Position numbers and translations under genes: made by a program | Assembly: GCF_024349685.1 (NCBI RefSeq) | Contig: NZ_AP025944.1 | Location: forward strand, 564,001 to 628,000 | Length of the DNA stretch: 64,000 nucleotides | Direction: 5' to 3' | Origin: Pseudomonas sp. LRP2-20 | Lineage (GTDB): Bacteria > Pseudomonadota > Gammaproteobacteria > Pseudomonadales > Pseudomonadaceae | Notes under the pieces: generated by a model | The model's input: only the letters and a program-made list of their open reading frames with translations | Told to the model about the DNA's origin: nothing | Databases searched by the model: none | Part shown: positions 50,042 to 61,287 of the stretch, piece after piece | Position numbering within the stretch: the first letter of the stretch is position 1 | Layout: every line of letters starts with the position of its first letter

Positions 50042-52618
50042 ATGGCCGATTGGCAATCCCTCGATCCCGAGGCCGCTCGCGAAGCGGAAAAATACGACAA
50101 CCCCATTCCCAGCCGTGAGCTGATCCTGCAGCGCCTTGCCGACCGTGGCGAACCGGCCGCGCGCGAGGAGCTGGCGGCAGAGTTCGGTCTTCATGACGAA
50201 GACCAGATCGAAGCCCTGCGCCGCCGCCTGCGCGCCATGGAGCGTGACGGCCAGCTTATCTATACCCGGCGCGGCACTTATGCCCCGGTAGACAAGCTGG
50301 ACCTGATCTGCGGCCGTGTCTCCGGTCACCGTGACGGTTTCGGCTTCCTTATCCCGGATGACGGCAGCGAAGACCTGTTCCTCAGCCCGTCGCAGATGCG
50401 CCTGGTGTTCGATGGCGACCGCGGCCTGGCCCGCGTCTCGGGCGTCGACCGCCGTGGCCGCCGTGAAGGCGTGCTGGTCGAGGTCATCTCCCGTGCCCAC
50501 GAAAGCGTGGTCGGCCGCTACTTCGAAGAAGGCGGCATTGGCTACGTGACCCCGGACAACCCGAAGATCCAGCAGGAAGTGCTGGTGACCGCCGGGCGTA
50601 ACGGTGGCGCCAAGATCGGCCAGTTCGTCGAGATCAAGATCACCCACTGGCCCACGCCGCGCTTCCAGCCCCAGGGTGATGTGGTCGAGGTGATCGGCAA
50701 CTATATGGCGCCGGGCATGGAAATCGACGTTGCCCTGCGCAGCTACGACATTCCACACGTCTGGCCCAACGAGGTGGTCAAGGAAGCGCGCAAGTTCCGC
50801 TCCGAAGTCGAAGAGAAGGACAAGGAGAAGCGCATCGACCTGCGCCACCTGCCGTTCGTCACCATCGACGGCGAGGATGCCCGCGACTTCGACGACGCCG
50901 TCTACTGCGAACCGCTGGGCAAGCTGCGCATGTTCTCTGGCGGCTGGCGCCTGTATGTGGCGATCGCCGACGTCTCCAGCTACGTGCGCCTGGGCTCGGC
51001 CCTGGACAACGAAGCCCAGCAGCGCGGCAACTCGGTGTACTTCCCCGAGCGCGTGGTGCCGATGCTCCCCGAAGAGCTGTCCAACGGCCTGTGCTCGCTG
51101 AACCCGCACGTCGATCGCCTGGCCATGGTCTGCGAAATGACCATCAACAAAGCCGGCCAGATGGTCGACTACCAGTTCTACGAAGGCGTGATCCACTCCC
51201 ATGCCCGCCTGACCTACAACAAGGTCAGCAGCATGCTCGAGCATTCCCGTACCCGTGAGGGCAAGGCGCTGCGCGAGGAGTACAAGGAGGTCCTGCCGGA
51301 CCTGAAGAACCTGTACAACCTGTACAAGGTGCTGGTGGATGCCCGTCACACCCGGGGTGCCATCGATTTCGAGACCCAGGAAACCCGCATCATCTTCGGT
51401 GATCAGCGCAAGATCGCGGAAATCCGCCCGACCGTGCGCAACGACGCCCACAAGCTGATCGAGGAATGCATGTTGGCGGCCAACGTCGCCACCGCCGCGT
51501 TTCTGCAGAAGCACGAAGTGCCAGCCCTTTATCGCGTGCACGACGGCCCGCCGCCGGAGCGCCTGGAAAAACTGCGCGCCTTCCTCGGAGAGCTGGGCTT
51601 GACCCTGCACAAGGGCAAGGACCCGTCGCCGAAGGACTACCAGGCCTTGCTGGCAAGCATCGCCGGGCGCCCGGACTTCCACCTGATCCAGACCGTGATG
51701 CTGCGCTCGCTGAGCCAGGCGGTGTACAGCACCGACAACAACGGCCACTTCGGCTTGAACTACGAGGCGTACACCCACTTCACCTCGCCGATCCGCCGTT
51801 ACCCGGACCTGCTGGTGCACCGCGCCATTCGCAGCATCATCCGTTCCAAGGTCGATACCCCGCACGTCAAGCGTGCTGGCGCCATGAGCATTCCAAAGGC
51901 GCGTATCTACCCGTACGACGTGAATGCCCTCGACCAGCTCGGCGAGCAGTGCTCGATGACCGAGCGCCGCGCCGATGAAGCCACCCGTGACGTGGTCAAC
52001 TGGCTCAAGTGCGAGTTCATGAAGGACCGCGTGGGCGAGACCTTCCCGGGTGTGATCACTGCGGTTACCGGCTTCGGCCTGTTCGTCGAACTGACCGACA
52101 TCTATGTGGAAGGCCTGGTGCACGTCAGTGCGCTGCCGGGTGACTACTACCACTTCGACCCGGTACACCACCGCCTGTCGGGCGAGCGTACCGGGCGCAG
52201 CTTCCGCCTGGGCGACACCATCGAGGTCAAGGTCATGCGCGTCGATCTCGACGAGCGCAAGATCGACTTCGAAGTCTCCGAGCAGCAGCTCAGTGCGCCG
52301 ATCGGTCGCAAGGGGCGGGGTGCTGCCGCGCCGGTCGCCGAGAAGGCCGAACCAGCGGTCGAAGCCAAGGCCACGCCAAAACCACGCAGCCGCAAGAGCG
52401 AAACTGCCGAAGCGTACTTCCCGAAAGACGCCGTGCAGCGCAACGCCGAAGTGCGCAAGAGCCGTGAAATGAAGAAGGCGCTGATGAGCGAGGCGCGCAC
52501 CGGCGGCCACGCCAGCAGCAAGTCGGACAAAGGCGGCAAGCCGTCCGGCAAGCCGACCAAGCACCGTAAAGGCCCGCCGAAGTCCGGTGCGCCACGCAAG
52601 AGCAAGAGCAAGTCATGA
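50042..52618 (+). CDS. rnr: ribonuclease R
   Basis: A 3'-5' exoribonuclease of 858 residues that digests structured RNA. An N-terminal winged helix (SRELILQRLADRGEPAAREE), cold-shock domains (GRVSGHRDGFGFLIPDD), the RNB catalytic domain (TIDGEDARDFDDAVYCE with its Asp cluster; HFTSPIRRYPDLLVHR), an S1 domain (GVITAVTGFGLFVELTDIYV) and a long Lys-rich tail follow in order. The tail helps unwind RNA in known RNase R. It overlaps rlmB by 4 nt. Confidence 0.97.
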   Translation: MADWQSLDPEAAREAEKYDNPIPSRELILQRLADRGEPAAREELAAEFGLHDEDQIEALRRRLRAMERDGQLIYTRRGTYAPVDKLDLICGRVSGHRDGFGFLIPDDGSEDLFLSPSQMRLVFDGDRGLARVSGVDRRGRREGVLVEVISRAHESVVGRYFEEGGIGYVTPDNPKIQQEVLVTAGRNGGAKIGQFVEIKITHWPTPRFQPQGDVVEVIGNYMAPGMEIDVALRSYDIPHVWPNEVVKEARKFRSEVEEKDKEKRIDLRHLPFVTIDGEDARDFDDAVYCEPLGKLRMFSGGWRLYVAIADVSSYVRLGSALDNEAQQRGNSVYFPERVVPMLPEELSNGLCSLNPHVDRLAMVCEMTINKAGQMVDYQFYEGVIHSHARLTYNKVSSMLEHSRTREGKALREEYKEVLPDLKNLYNLYKVLVDARHTRGAIDFETQETRIIFGDQRKIAEIRPTVRNDAHKLIEECMLAANVATAAFLQKHEVPALYRVHDGPPPERLEKLRAFLGELGLTLHKGKDPSPKDYQALLASIAGRPDFHLIQTVMLRSLSQAVYSTDNNGHFGLNYEAYTHFTSPIRRYPDLLVHRAIRSIIRSKVDTPHVKRAGAMSIPKARIYPYDVNALDQLGEQCSMTERRADEATRDVVNWLKCEFMKDRVGETFPGVITAVTGFGLFVELTDIYVEGLVHVSALPGDYYHFDPVHHRLSGERTGRSFRLGDTIEVKVMRVDLDERKIDFEVSEQQLSAPIGRKGRGAAAPVAEKAEPAVEAKATPKPRSRKSETAEAYFPKDAVQRNAEVRKSREMKKALMSEARTGGHASSKSDKGGKPSGKPTKHRKGPPKSGAPRKSKSKS

Positions 52619-53361
52619 GTCAGCTGGAAAAGATCTACGGCGTGCACGCCGTGCAGGCGTTGCTGCAGCACCATCCGAAGCGGGTCAAGCAGATCTGGCT
52701 GTCGGAAGGGCGCAGCGAGCCGCGCATCCAGGCGCTGCTGGAACTGGCCGCAGAAAACCGCGTGCCGGTCGGCCAGGCCGAGCGCCGTGAGCTGGATGCC
52801 TGGGTCGAGGGCGTGCACCAGGGCGTGGTTGCCGAGGTCAGCCCGAGCCAGGTGTGGGGCGAGCTGATGCTCGAGGAACTGCTCGAGCGCAGCGAAACGC
52901 CGCCACTGATCCTGGTGCTGGACGGCGTGACCGACCCGCACAACCTCGGTGCCTGCTTGCGTACTGCCGATGCGGCGGGCGCCACGGCAGTGATCGTGCC
53001 CAAGGACAAGTCGGCAACCCTGACGCCGGTGGTGCGCAAGGTGGCTTGCGGCGCGGCGGAAGTGATTCCGCTGGTCGCCGTGACCAACCTGGCGCGCACG
53101 CTGGAGAAGCTGCAGCAGCGGGGCCTGTGGGTGGTCGGTACCGCTGGCGAGGCCGAGCAGGAGATCTACCAGCAGGACCTGACTGGCCCGCTGGTGATGA
53201 TCATGGGCGCGGAAGGCAAGGGCATGCGCCGGCTGACCCGCGAGCATTGCGATTTCCTGGTGAAGTTGCCGATGAGCGGTAGCGTGAGCAGCCTGAACGT
53301 GTCGGTGGCGACGGGCGTCTGTCTGTTCGAGGCCGTGCGCCAGCGCCAGGCCAAGCGCTGA
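52615..53361 (+). CDS. rlmB: 23S rRNA (guanosine-2'-O-)-methyltransferase RlmB
   Basis: A SpoU-class methyltransferase of 248 residues that modifies G2251 of 23S rRNA. The substrate-binding N domain (LEKIYGVHAVQALLQHHPKR) precedes the knotted catalytic domain with motifs LVLDGVTDPHNLGACLRTAD, IMGAEGKGMRRL and LPMSGSVSSLNVSVATGVC. ATGA overlap couples it to rnr, as in many gammaproteobacteria. Confidence 0.96.
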   Translation: MSQLEKIYGVHAVQALLQHHPKRVKQIWLSEGRSEPRIQALLELAAENRVPVGQAERRELDAWVEGVHQGVVAEVSPSQVWGELMLEELLERSETPPLILVLDGVTDPHNLGACLRTADAAGATAVIVPKDKSATLTPVVRKVACGAAEVIPLVAVTNLARTLEKLQQRGLWVVGTAGEAEQEIYQQDLTGPLVMIMGAEGKGMRRLTREHCDFLVKLPMSGSVSSLNVSVATGVCLFEAVRQRQAKR

Positions 53362-53380
53362 TCTGTAGCCTGTCCATGAC

Positions 53381-53470
53381 TCTTCGCGGGTGAACCCGCT
53401 CCCACAGGTACCCCACAGGCTTAGGCCTTGGACGATCCCTGTGGGGGCGGGTTCACCCGCGAAAGGGCCG
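53381..53470. repeat. REPIN between rlmB and rpsF
   Basis: TTCGCGGGTGAACCCGCTCC and its inverted partner GGGGGCGGGTTCACCCGCGA flank a 28-bp spacer. Arms are 53381-53408 and 53437-53470. Confidence 0.88.
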
Positions 53471-53517
53471 GTAGCCTGTGAATATGTTTCAGGCTGTTCA
53501 AATAATCACCAATCACC

Positions 53518-53546
53518 TTGCTTGTGCGCCCCGCCTTCTCTACAAT
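53518..53546 (+). promoter_or_regulatory. sigma-70 promoter of the rpsF-rpsR-rplI operon
   Basis: TTGCTT (53518-53523) and TACAAT (53541-53546) have exact 17-bp spacing. The transcript would carry a leader of about 115 nt before rpsF, containing a short hairpin around GGTGCACATGTGCC. S6:S18 autoregulatory leaders are known in many bacteria, but I could not confirm the motif here. Confidence 0.72.
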
Positions 53547-53666
53547 TGCGCCCCTTGCCGAGCTGGCAGGTGCACATGTGCCTCCCCTCCGTGCAAGACA
53601 TACAGTGTCATTCACTCCTTGTCTGACCAGATTCGCTGGCAGACTACTAACCCGTAAGGAGCATTC

Positions 53667-54092
53667 ATGCGTCATTACGAAATCATCTTCCTGGTTCACC
53701 CGGACCAGAGCGAGCAAGTCGGCGGCATGGTTGAGCGTTACACCAAGCTGATCGAAGAAGATGGCGGCAAGATCCACCGCCTGGAAGACTGGGGCCGTCG
53801 TCAACTGGCCTACGCAATCAACAATGTTCACAAGGCTCACTACGTGATGCTGAACGTTGAGTGCACCGGCAAGGCCCTGGCCGAGCTGGAAGACAACTTC
53901 CGCTACAACGATGCCGTTATCCGTAACCTCGTCATCCGTCGCGACGAAGCCGTAACCGGCCAGTCCGAGATGCTGAAGGCTGAAGAAAACCGCAGCGAGC
54001 GCCGTGAGCGTCGTGAGCGTCCTGAGCATGCTGAATCCGCCGACGGCGACGACAGCAATGACAGCGACTCCAGCGATAACGCTGACGAGTAA
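53667..54092 (+). CDS. rpsF: 30S ribosomal protein S6
   Basis: 141 residues. The S6 fold is shown by [40 protein letters not shown] and [20 protein letters not shown]. The tail after about residue 110 is strongly acidic and Ser/Asp-rich ([14 protein letters not shown]), as in species whose S6 is glutamylated. TAAGGAG precedes the ATG. rpsR follows after 28 bp. Confidence 0.98.
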   Translation: MRHYEIIFLVHPDQSEQVGGMVERYTKLIEEDGGKIHRLEDWGRRQLAYAINNVHKAHYVMLNVECTGKALAELEDNFRYNDAVIRNLVIRRDEAVTGQSEMLKAEENRSERRERRERPEHAESADGDDSNDSDSSDNADE

Positions 54093-54120
54093 TCCACGGA
54101 CCTTTAGAGGAGCCTATTAA

Positions 54121-54351
54121 ATGGCACGTTTCTTCCGTCGTCGTAAATTCTGCCGCTTCACTGCTGAAGACGTGAAAGAGATCGACTTCAAAGATCTCAA
54201 CACCCTGAAAGCTTACGTATCCGAAACCGGCAAGATCGTTCCAAGCCGTATCACCGGTACCAAAGCTCGTTATCAGCGTCAGCTGGCTACCGCTATCAAG
54301 CGCGCCCGCTTCCTGGCCCTGCTGCCCTACACCGACAGCCACGGCCGCTGA
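54121..54351 (+). CDS. rpsR: 30S ribosomal protein S18
   Basis: 76 residues, normal length. [20 protein letters not shown] and [20 protein letters not shown] are hallmark S18 sequence; a basic C terminus binds 16S rRNA next to S6. The ribosome site AGAGGAG precedes the ATG. Confidence 0.98.
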   Translation: MARFFRRRKFCRFTAEDVKEIDFKDLNTLKAYVSETGKIVPSRITGTKARYQRQLATAIKRARFLALLPYTDSHGR

Positions 54352-54384
54352 GACCGGGTCGTCGACAAGCAGTAAGGGATTAGC

Positions 54385-55248
54385 ATGCGAGCGTTAGCAA
54401 GTTTCATCATGCGCGGTCGTGTGCAGGCCACCCTGGTGGTGGTCATCAGCGCGGTACTGCCGCTGCTGTTCTGGTTGAGTGCCGCTGCCGGCAGCCTTGT
54501 GCTGCTGCGGCGTGGGTTCAAGGATGCTTCAACGGTCATCGCCGGCGGCCTGCTGGCCGGGCTGGCCGTGTGGTTCATGGGCGATCCGATCACCTTCCTG
54601 GTGATTGCCGGTGCCCTGGGCCTGGCCGCGCTGTTGCGCGCCGAGCATCCCTGGAGCCGTGTGCTGGTCGCCAGTGCCGTGTTCGCCGTGGTTTTCAGCC
54701 TCGTGCTCGACATGGCGCTGGCGCAGACCTTCGATGTGCTGGCCAAGGCGTTTGCCGAAGCCATGCCGAAAATCGAAGGGGAGCCGGTGCTCTCCGGTGA
54801 GCTGATCCGCCCTGTGCTGGTCGCTTCCACAGCAGTGACGGTGCAGTTGTTCAGCGTGTTGGCCCTGGTGCTGGCGCGTTATTGGCAGGCAGCGTTGTAC
54901 AACCCTGGAGGCTTCGGTCGCGAGTTTCGCGAACTGAAGTTGCCGAAACAGACCATGGCGGTCTTGGTGGCAGTGATGGTGGTGGCGCCGTTTATCGGGT
55001 CGCAGTTCATCATCCTGGCGTCGGCGTCGAGCCTGGTTCTGGTGCTGGCTGGCATCGCCTTGATGCACGGGCTGGTGGCACAGGGGCGACTGGCCGGGTT
55101 CTGGCTGGTGGGCATGTACGTGACGTTGCCGCTGATCATGCAGCTGATCTACCCGTTGCTGATGGTCCTGGCCATTGTCGACAGCCTGATTGATTTTCGC
55201 GGTCGCAAGTCCCCTCCGGGGAAAGACTCCGCGAACGGTGAAGGTTAA
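54385..55248 (+). CDS. DUF2232 (YybS-like) membrane protein
   Basis: A 287-residue hydrophobic protein with about eight membrane segments, for example [20 protein letters not shown] and [18 protein letters not shown] C-terminal helices. It fits DUF2232. Its place between rpsR and rplI is conserved in pseudomonads. The role is unknown; co-transcription with ribosomal proteins suggests a growth-linked function. Start ATG 54385 has TAAGGGA upstream. Confidence 0.85.
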   Translation: MRALASFIMRGRVQATLVVVISAVLPLLFWLSAAAGSLVLLRRGFKDASTVIAGGLLAGLAVWFMGDPITFLVIAGALGLAALLRAEHPWSRVLVASAVFAVVFSLVLDMALAQTFDVLAKAFAEAMPKIEGEPVLSGELIRPVLVASTAVTVQLFSVLALVLARYWQAALYNPGGFGREFRELKLPKQTMAVLVAVMVVAPFIGSQFIILASASSLVLVLAGIALMHGLVAQGRLAGFWLVGMYVTLPLIMQLIYPLLMVLAIVDSLIDFRGRKSPPGKDSANGEG

Positions 55249-55268
55249 AAGTTAAGAGGTTTTACCAA

Positions 55269-55715
55269 ATGGAACTGATCCTGCTGGAAAAAGTCGCTAA
55301 CCTGGGCAACCTGGGCGACAAAGTTAAAGTTAAGGCTGGTTACGGCCGTAACTTCCTGCTGCCATTCGGCAAGGCCACCGTTGCCAACGCCGCCAACCTG
55401 GCTGCGTTCGAAGAGCGTCGCGCCGAGCTGGAAAAAGCAGCTGCTGACCGTAAAGCTTCGGCTGAAAGCCGTGCTGCCCAACTGGCCGAGCTGGAAGTGA
55501 CCATCACTGCCACCGCTGGCGACGAAGGCAAGCTGTTCGGTTCGATCGGCACCCACGACATCGCTGACGCCCTGACCGCCTCCGGCGTTGAAGTGGCCAA
55601 AGCTGAAGTTCGTCTGCCGAACGGCACCATCCGTCAAGTTGGTGAATACGACGTAGCCGTGCACCTGCACAGCGACGTTGAAGCCACCGTACGTGTGGTC
55701 GTCGTAGCTGCCTAA
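55269..55715 (+). CDS. rplI: 50S ribosomal protein L9
   Basis: 148 residues. The N-terminal rRNA-binding domain ([36 protein letters not shown]) is joined by a long helix to the C-terminal domain ([35 protein letters not shown]). AAGAGGT precedes the ATG. A terminator follows. Confidence 0.98.
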   Translation: MELILLEKVANLGNLGDKVKVKAGYGRNFLLPFGKATVANAANLAAFEERRAELEKAAADRKASAESRAAQLAELEVTITATAGDEGKLFGSIGTHDIADALTASGVEVAKAEVRLPNGTIRQVGEYDVAVHLHSDVEATVRVVVVAA

Positions 55716-55759
55716 GCTGCGCTGACCGGTGGTCCCTCGCGGGATAGCCGGTTAACATC

Positions 55760-55800
55760 GGGCACGGTCCTGTTCATTCAGGCCGTGCCCTTTGTCTTTT
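55760..55800 (+). terminator. intrinsic terminator between rplI and dnaB
   Basis: GGGCACGGTCCTG and CAGGCCGTGCCC pair around TTCATT, followed by TTTGTCTTTT. It lies 27 nt before the dnaB start, so dnaB may rely on read-through or a promoter overlapping the hairpin. Confidence 0.85.
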
Positions 55801-55826
55801 TCATCCTCCAGAATTCTTTCGTGGCC

Positions 55827-57224
55827 ATGAACGAGATCACCAACTCCGAACAGCTCGACCTGCAAACCGCAGCCCTGAAGGTGCCGCCGCATTCCATCGA
55901 GGCCGAACAGGCCGTGCTCGGTGGCCTGATGCTGGACAACAACGCCTGGGAGCGGGTGCTGGACCAGGTGTCGGATGGCGATTTCTACCGGCATGACCAC
56001 CGCCTGATCTTCCGTGCCGTGCACAAGTTGGCCGACGCCAACCAGCCATTCGACGTGGTGACCCTGCACGAGCAGCTGGACAAGGAAGGCCTGTCGTCTC
56101 AGGTTGGCGGCCTGGCGTACCTGGCCGAACTGGCCAAGAACACTCCGTCGGTGGCCAACATCAAGGCCTACGCCGCGATCATTCGCGAGCGGGCGACGTT
56201 GCGCCAACTGATCAGCATCAGTACCGACATTGCCGACAACGCCTTCAACCCGCAAGGGCGCAATGCCGAGGAAATCCTCGACGATGCCGAACGGCAGATC
56301 TTCCAGATCGCCGAAGCGCGGCCGAAAACCGGTGGCCCGGTGGGTGTCAACGAACTGTTGACCATGGCCATCGACCGCATCGATACGCTGTTCAACTCCG
56401 ACAGCGACATCACCGGCGTGTCCACCGGCTTCACCGACCTGGATGAGAAGACCAGCGGCCTGCAGCCGGCCGACCTGATCATCGTCGCCGGCCGTCCGTC
56501 GATGGGTAAGACCACCTTCGCCATGAACCTGGTGGAAAACGCCGTATTGCGTACCGACAAGGCAGTGCTGGTGTTCTCCCTCGAGATGCCAGGTGAATCG
56601 CTGATCATGCGTATGCTCTCGTCGCTGGGCCGCATCGACCAGACCAAGGTGCGTTCCGGTCAGCTCGATGATGATGACTGGCCGCGCCTGACCTCGGCGG
56701 TGAACCTGCTTAACGATCGCAAGCTGTTCATCGACGATACCGCCGGCATCAGCCCCTCGGAAATGCGTGCGCGTACCCGCCGCCTGGCCCGTGAGCACGG
56801 CGACATCGCCATGATCATGGTCGACTACCTGCAGCTGATGCAGATCCCGGGTTCGGCCGGTGACAACCGGACCAACGAGATTTCCGAGATCTCCCGTTCC
56901 CTCAAGGCCCTGGCCAAGGAATTCAACTGCCCGGTGATCGCGCTGTCGCAGCTGAACCGCTCCCTGGAACAGCGCCCGAACAAACGCCCGGTGAACTCCG
57001 ACTTGCGTGAATCCGGTGCGATCGAGCAGGACGCCGACGTGATCATGTTCGTGTACCGCGACGAGGTGTACCACCCCGAGACCGAGCACAAGGGCGTGGC
57101 GGAAATCATCATCGGTAAACAGCGTAACGGCCCCATCGGCTTCGTGCGCCTGGCGTTCATCGGCAAATACACCCGCTTCGAGAACCTCGCGCCGGGCATG
57201 TACAACTTCGACGACGACGAATAA
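55827..57224 (+). CDS. dnaB: replicative DNA helicase DnaB
   Basis: The hexameric 5'-3' helicase of the replication fork, 465 residues. The N-terminal domain (LKVPPHSIEAEQAVLGGLML; DFYRHDHRLIFRAVHKLAD) is followed by a RecA-like motor with Walker A AGRPSMGKTTFAMN, Walker B IAMIMVDYLQLM and RESGAIEQDADVIMFVYRDE. The ATG at 55827 matches other DnaB N termini (MNEITNSEQLDLQTAALKVP); the upstream frame overlaps the terminator. No intein is present. Confidence 0.97.
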   Translation: MNEITNSEQLDLQTAALKVPPHSIEAEQAVLGGLMLDNNAWERVLDQVSDGDFYRHDHRLIFRAVHKLADANQPFDVVTLHEQLDKEGLSSQVGGLAYLAELAKNTPSVANIKAYAAIIRERATLRQLISISTDIADNAFNPQGRNAEEILDDAERQIFQIAEARPKTGGPVGVNELLTMAIDRIDTLFNSDSDITGVSTGFTDLDEKTSGLQPADLIIVAGRPSMGKTTFAMNLVENAVLRTDKAVLVFSLEMPGESLIMRMLSSLGRIDQTKVRSGQLDDDDWPRLTSAVNLLNDRKLFIDDTAGISPSEMRARTRRLAREHGDIAMIMVDYLQLMQIPGSAGDNRTNEISEISRSLKALAKEFNCPVIALSQLNRSLEQRPNKRPVNSDLRESGAIEQDADVIMFVYRDEVYHPETEHKGVAEIIIGKQRNGPIGFVRLAFIGKYTRFENLAPGMYNFDDDE

Positions 57225-57245
57225 GCACTGAGACAGTTATCGGTT

Positions 57246-57324
57246 CCCTGTGGGGGCGGGTTTACCCGCGAATGCGATGTCAGCTTTACCGCCGCATTCG
57301 CGGGTAAACCCGCTCCCCCAGGGG
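57246..57324. repeat. REPIN between dnaB and ygiQ
   Basis: GGGGGCGGGTTTACCCGCGA and TTCGCGGGTAAACCCGCTCC are inverted arms with a short centre (CGATGTCAGCTTTACCGC). Confidence 0.88.
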
Positions 57325-57392
57325 GGCGATGTTTTCTTTCGTCGATCCTCATGAATCCGACAACCACCGTCGGATTTGGTCAAAATTTGTGC

Positions 57393-57398
57393 TATATT
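57393..57398 (+). promoter_or_regulatory. candidate extended -10 promoter of ygiQ
   Basis: TGCTATATT (57390-57398) has the TGn extension before a TATATT -10 box, 42 bp upstream of the ygiQ start. No good -35 is seen. Confidence 0.45.
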
Positions 57399-57440
57399 CC
57401 GCGCCCGCGATTTCCCTGCACACCAGAACCGGTCACTGAC

Positions 57441-59741
<2,301 letters not shown>

Positions 59742-59763
59742 GCATGCAGTCGCAATAGAGAGC

Positions 59764-59840
59764 CCTGTGGGAGCGGGCTTGCCCGCGAATGCGATGGTTG
59801 ATCCACCCATTCATTCGCGGGCAAGCCAGCTCCCACAGGT
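59764..59840. repeat. REPIN after ygiQ
   Basis: CTGTGGGAGCGGGCTTGCCC and GGGCAAGCCAGCTCCCACAG are inverted arms separated by about 18 bp. It lies between the convergent ygiQ and LOG-family genes. Confidence 0.88.
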
Positions 59841-59860
59841 TCCTGCATAAGTCTCAAATA

Positions 59861-60448
59861 TCAGTCAGGCTGCTTGTCGACCCACTTCGGCAACACCGGC
59901 GACTCGAAGCGCTCCATCCCATCCAGCAGCTCATCCGCCTGCTGCGCCAGCAGCAACATGGCCCGATGCTGTGGCCGCACGAAGCCTTCCTCGACAATAT
60001 GGTCGAGGAACCCGCCGAGCTTTTCATAGAAGCCATTCACATCGAGCAGCCCCAGCGGCTTGGCGTGATAACCCAGTTGGCCCCAGGTCCACACCTCGAA
60101 CAGCTCCTCCAGCGTGCCCAGGCCACCCGGCAGGGCGATGAAGGCGTCGCTCAGCTCAGCCATGCGCGCCTTGCGCGCATGCATGCCGTCAACCACTTCG
60201 AGGCGGCTCAGGCCCTTGTGGCCGATCTCGGCATTCATCAGGCTTTGCGGGATGATCCCGATCACTTCGCCACCTGCGGCCATGGCCGCATCGGCGACAG
60301 TGCCCATCAGGCCGACCGCGCCTCCGCCGTAGACCAGGGTCAGGCCGCGGCGGGCAATGGCCTGGCCAAGCGCAACGGCCGCTTCACGGTAGGCAGGGTT
60401 GGCGCCGATGCTGGCGCCACAGAACACACAAACGGAACGTACAGACAT
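59861..60448 (-). CDS. LOG-family (TIGR00730) nucleotide phosphoribohydrolase
   Basis: A 195-residue Rossmann-fold protein. [40 protein letters not shown] and the signature [16 protein letters not shown] (PGGxGTxxE) identify the LOG family. Plant and some bacterial members hydrolyse cytokinin riboside monophosphates; many bacterial members cleave AMP or other nucleotides. The physiological substrate here is unknown. Confidence 0.9.
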   Translation of the reverse strand: MSVRSVCVFCGASIGANPAYREAAVALGQAIARRGLTLVYGGGAVGLMGTVADAAMAAGGEVIGIIPQSLMNAEIGHKGLSRLEVVDGMHARKARMAELSDAFIALPGGLGTLEELFEVWTWGQLGYHAKPLGLLDVNGFYEKLGGFLDHIVEEGFVRPQHRAMLLLAQQADELLDGMERFESPVLPKWVDKQPD

Positions 60449-60512
60449 CGTGCTTCTCCAGTCATATCGCTGACAGGGTAAAGCGAATTATCTGGCGTCT
60501 CCAATGCCGGTT

Positions 60513-60602
60513 TCACTCCGGGCGGGCGAATTCACAGCTGGCACCGGTGGCCCCGTGGGCGTAGGCGGCGAGCAGGCTGTTCATGAAACTTGAAAGGGAC
60601 AT
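60513..60602 (-). CDS. putative 29-residue small protein
   Basis: The ATG at 60600-60602 is preceded by TTAGGAG at ideal spacing. The predicted peptide begins MSLSSFMNSLLAAYAHGATG and ends CEFARPE: an amphipathic start and one Cys. It lies alone on the minus strand between the LOG-family gene and azurin. A perfect TTGTATACAA palindrome is about 70 bp upstream. I recognise no family; the ribosome site is the main support. Confidence 0.45.
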   Translation of the reverse strand: MSLSSFMNSLLAAYAHGATGASCEFARPE

Positions 60603-60670
60603 TGCGATTGCTCCTAAATGAGAGGTTGTCCCATCGTCTATTAAAAGGGCATGATGTGCCCTTAGATTGG

Positions 60671-60680
60671 TTGTATACAA
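60671..60680. promoter_or_regulatory. TTGTATACAA palindrome (GntR-type operator candidate)
   Basis: A perfect 10-bp palindrome between the divergent small ORF and azurin. TTGTATACAA is the core bound by many FadR/GntR-family repressors. No GntR-family gene is in the window. Confidence 0.4.
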
Positions 60681-60720
60681 TCGATTGAACAATTCTACTG
60701 GCTGGCCACTTGACACCCCC

Positions 60721-60734
60721 TTGACCCATATCAG
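60721..60734 (+). promoter_or_regulatory. candidate ANR/FNR box of azurin
   Basis: TTGACCCATATCAG matches TTGAT-N4-ATCAA at eight of ten positions. It lies 63-76 nt upstream of the azurin start. Azurin is ANR-controlled in P. aeruginosa, which makes the site plausible. Confidence 0.5.
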
Positions 60735-60796
60735 CAGGGGGCTGAACGGTTTCAGGCAGTCTCGCAATTGATAAAACCCTGCCAAGGAGATTCATG

Positions 60797-61243
60797 ATGT
60801 TTGCGAAAGCTGTAGCGGTATCCCTGCTGACCCTCGCCAGCGCCTCTGTCTTCGCAGCCGAATGCTCGGTAACCGTCGACTCGACCGACCAGATGTCCTT
60901 CAACACCAAGGATATCGTTGTCGACAAGAGCTGCAAGGAATTCACCGTCAACCTGACCCACTCCGGCAGCCTGCCGAAGAACGTCATGGGCCACAACGTG
61001 GTCATCAGCAAGGAAGCTGACATGCAGCCGATCGCTACCGACGGCTTGGCCGCAGGGATTGAGAAGAATTACCTGAAGGCCGGTGATGAGCGCGTAATCG
61101 CGCATACCAAGATCATTGGCGCTGGCGAGACTGACAAGCTGACCTTTGATGTGTCCAAGCTGGCGGCTGATCAGAAGTACGGCTTCTTCTGCTCGTTCCC
61201 TGGCCACATCTCGATGATGAAAGGCACTGTCACGCTCAAGTAA
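60797..61243 (+). CDS. azu: azurin (blue copper protein)
   Basis: A periplasmic type I copper electron carrier of 148 residues. The signal peptide [20 protein letters not shown] is followed by the mature [15 protein letters not shown]. Copper ligands are in VMGHNVVIS (His) and [14 protein letters not shown] (Cys, His, Met). A disulfide pair (ECSV and KSCKEF) is conserved. AAGGAG at 60784-60789 is better spaced for the ATG at 60797 than for the adjacent ATG at 60794. A terminator follows. Confidence 0.97.
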   Translation: MFAKAVAVSLLTLASASVFAAECSVTVDSTDQMSFNTKDIVVDKSCKEFTVNLTHSGSLPKNVMGHNVVISKEADMQPIATDGLAAGIEKNYLKAGDERVIAHTKIIGAGETDKLTFDVSKLAADQKYGFFCSFPGHISMMKGTVTLK

Positions 61244-61255
61244 GCATGCAGTGAA

Positions 61256-61287
61256 AACCGGGGCCGCTTGGCGGCCCCGGTTGTTTT
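61256..61287. terminator. bidirectional terminator between azu and nadE
   Basis: AACCGGGGCCGC and GCGGCCCCGGTT form a 12-bp stem with a TTG loop, followed by GTTTT and preceded by AAAA. It serves convergent azu and nadE. Confidence 0.9.

Noticed and set aside
49943..52564. An 870-codon antisense frame over rnr.
   Set aside because: Shadow of rnr with Val/His/Gln-rich sequence and no recognisable domain.
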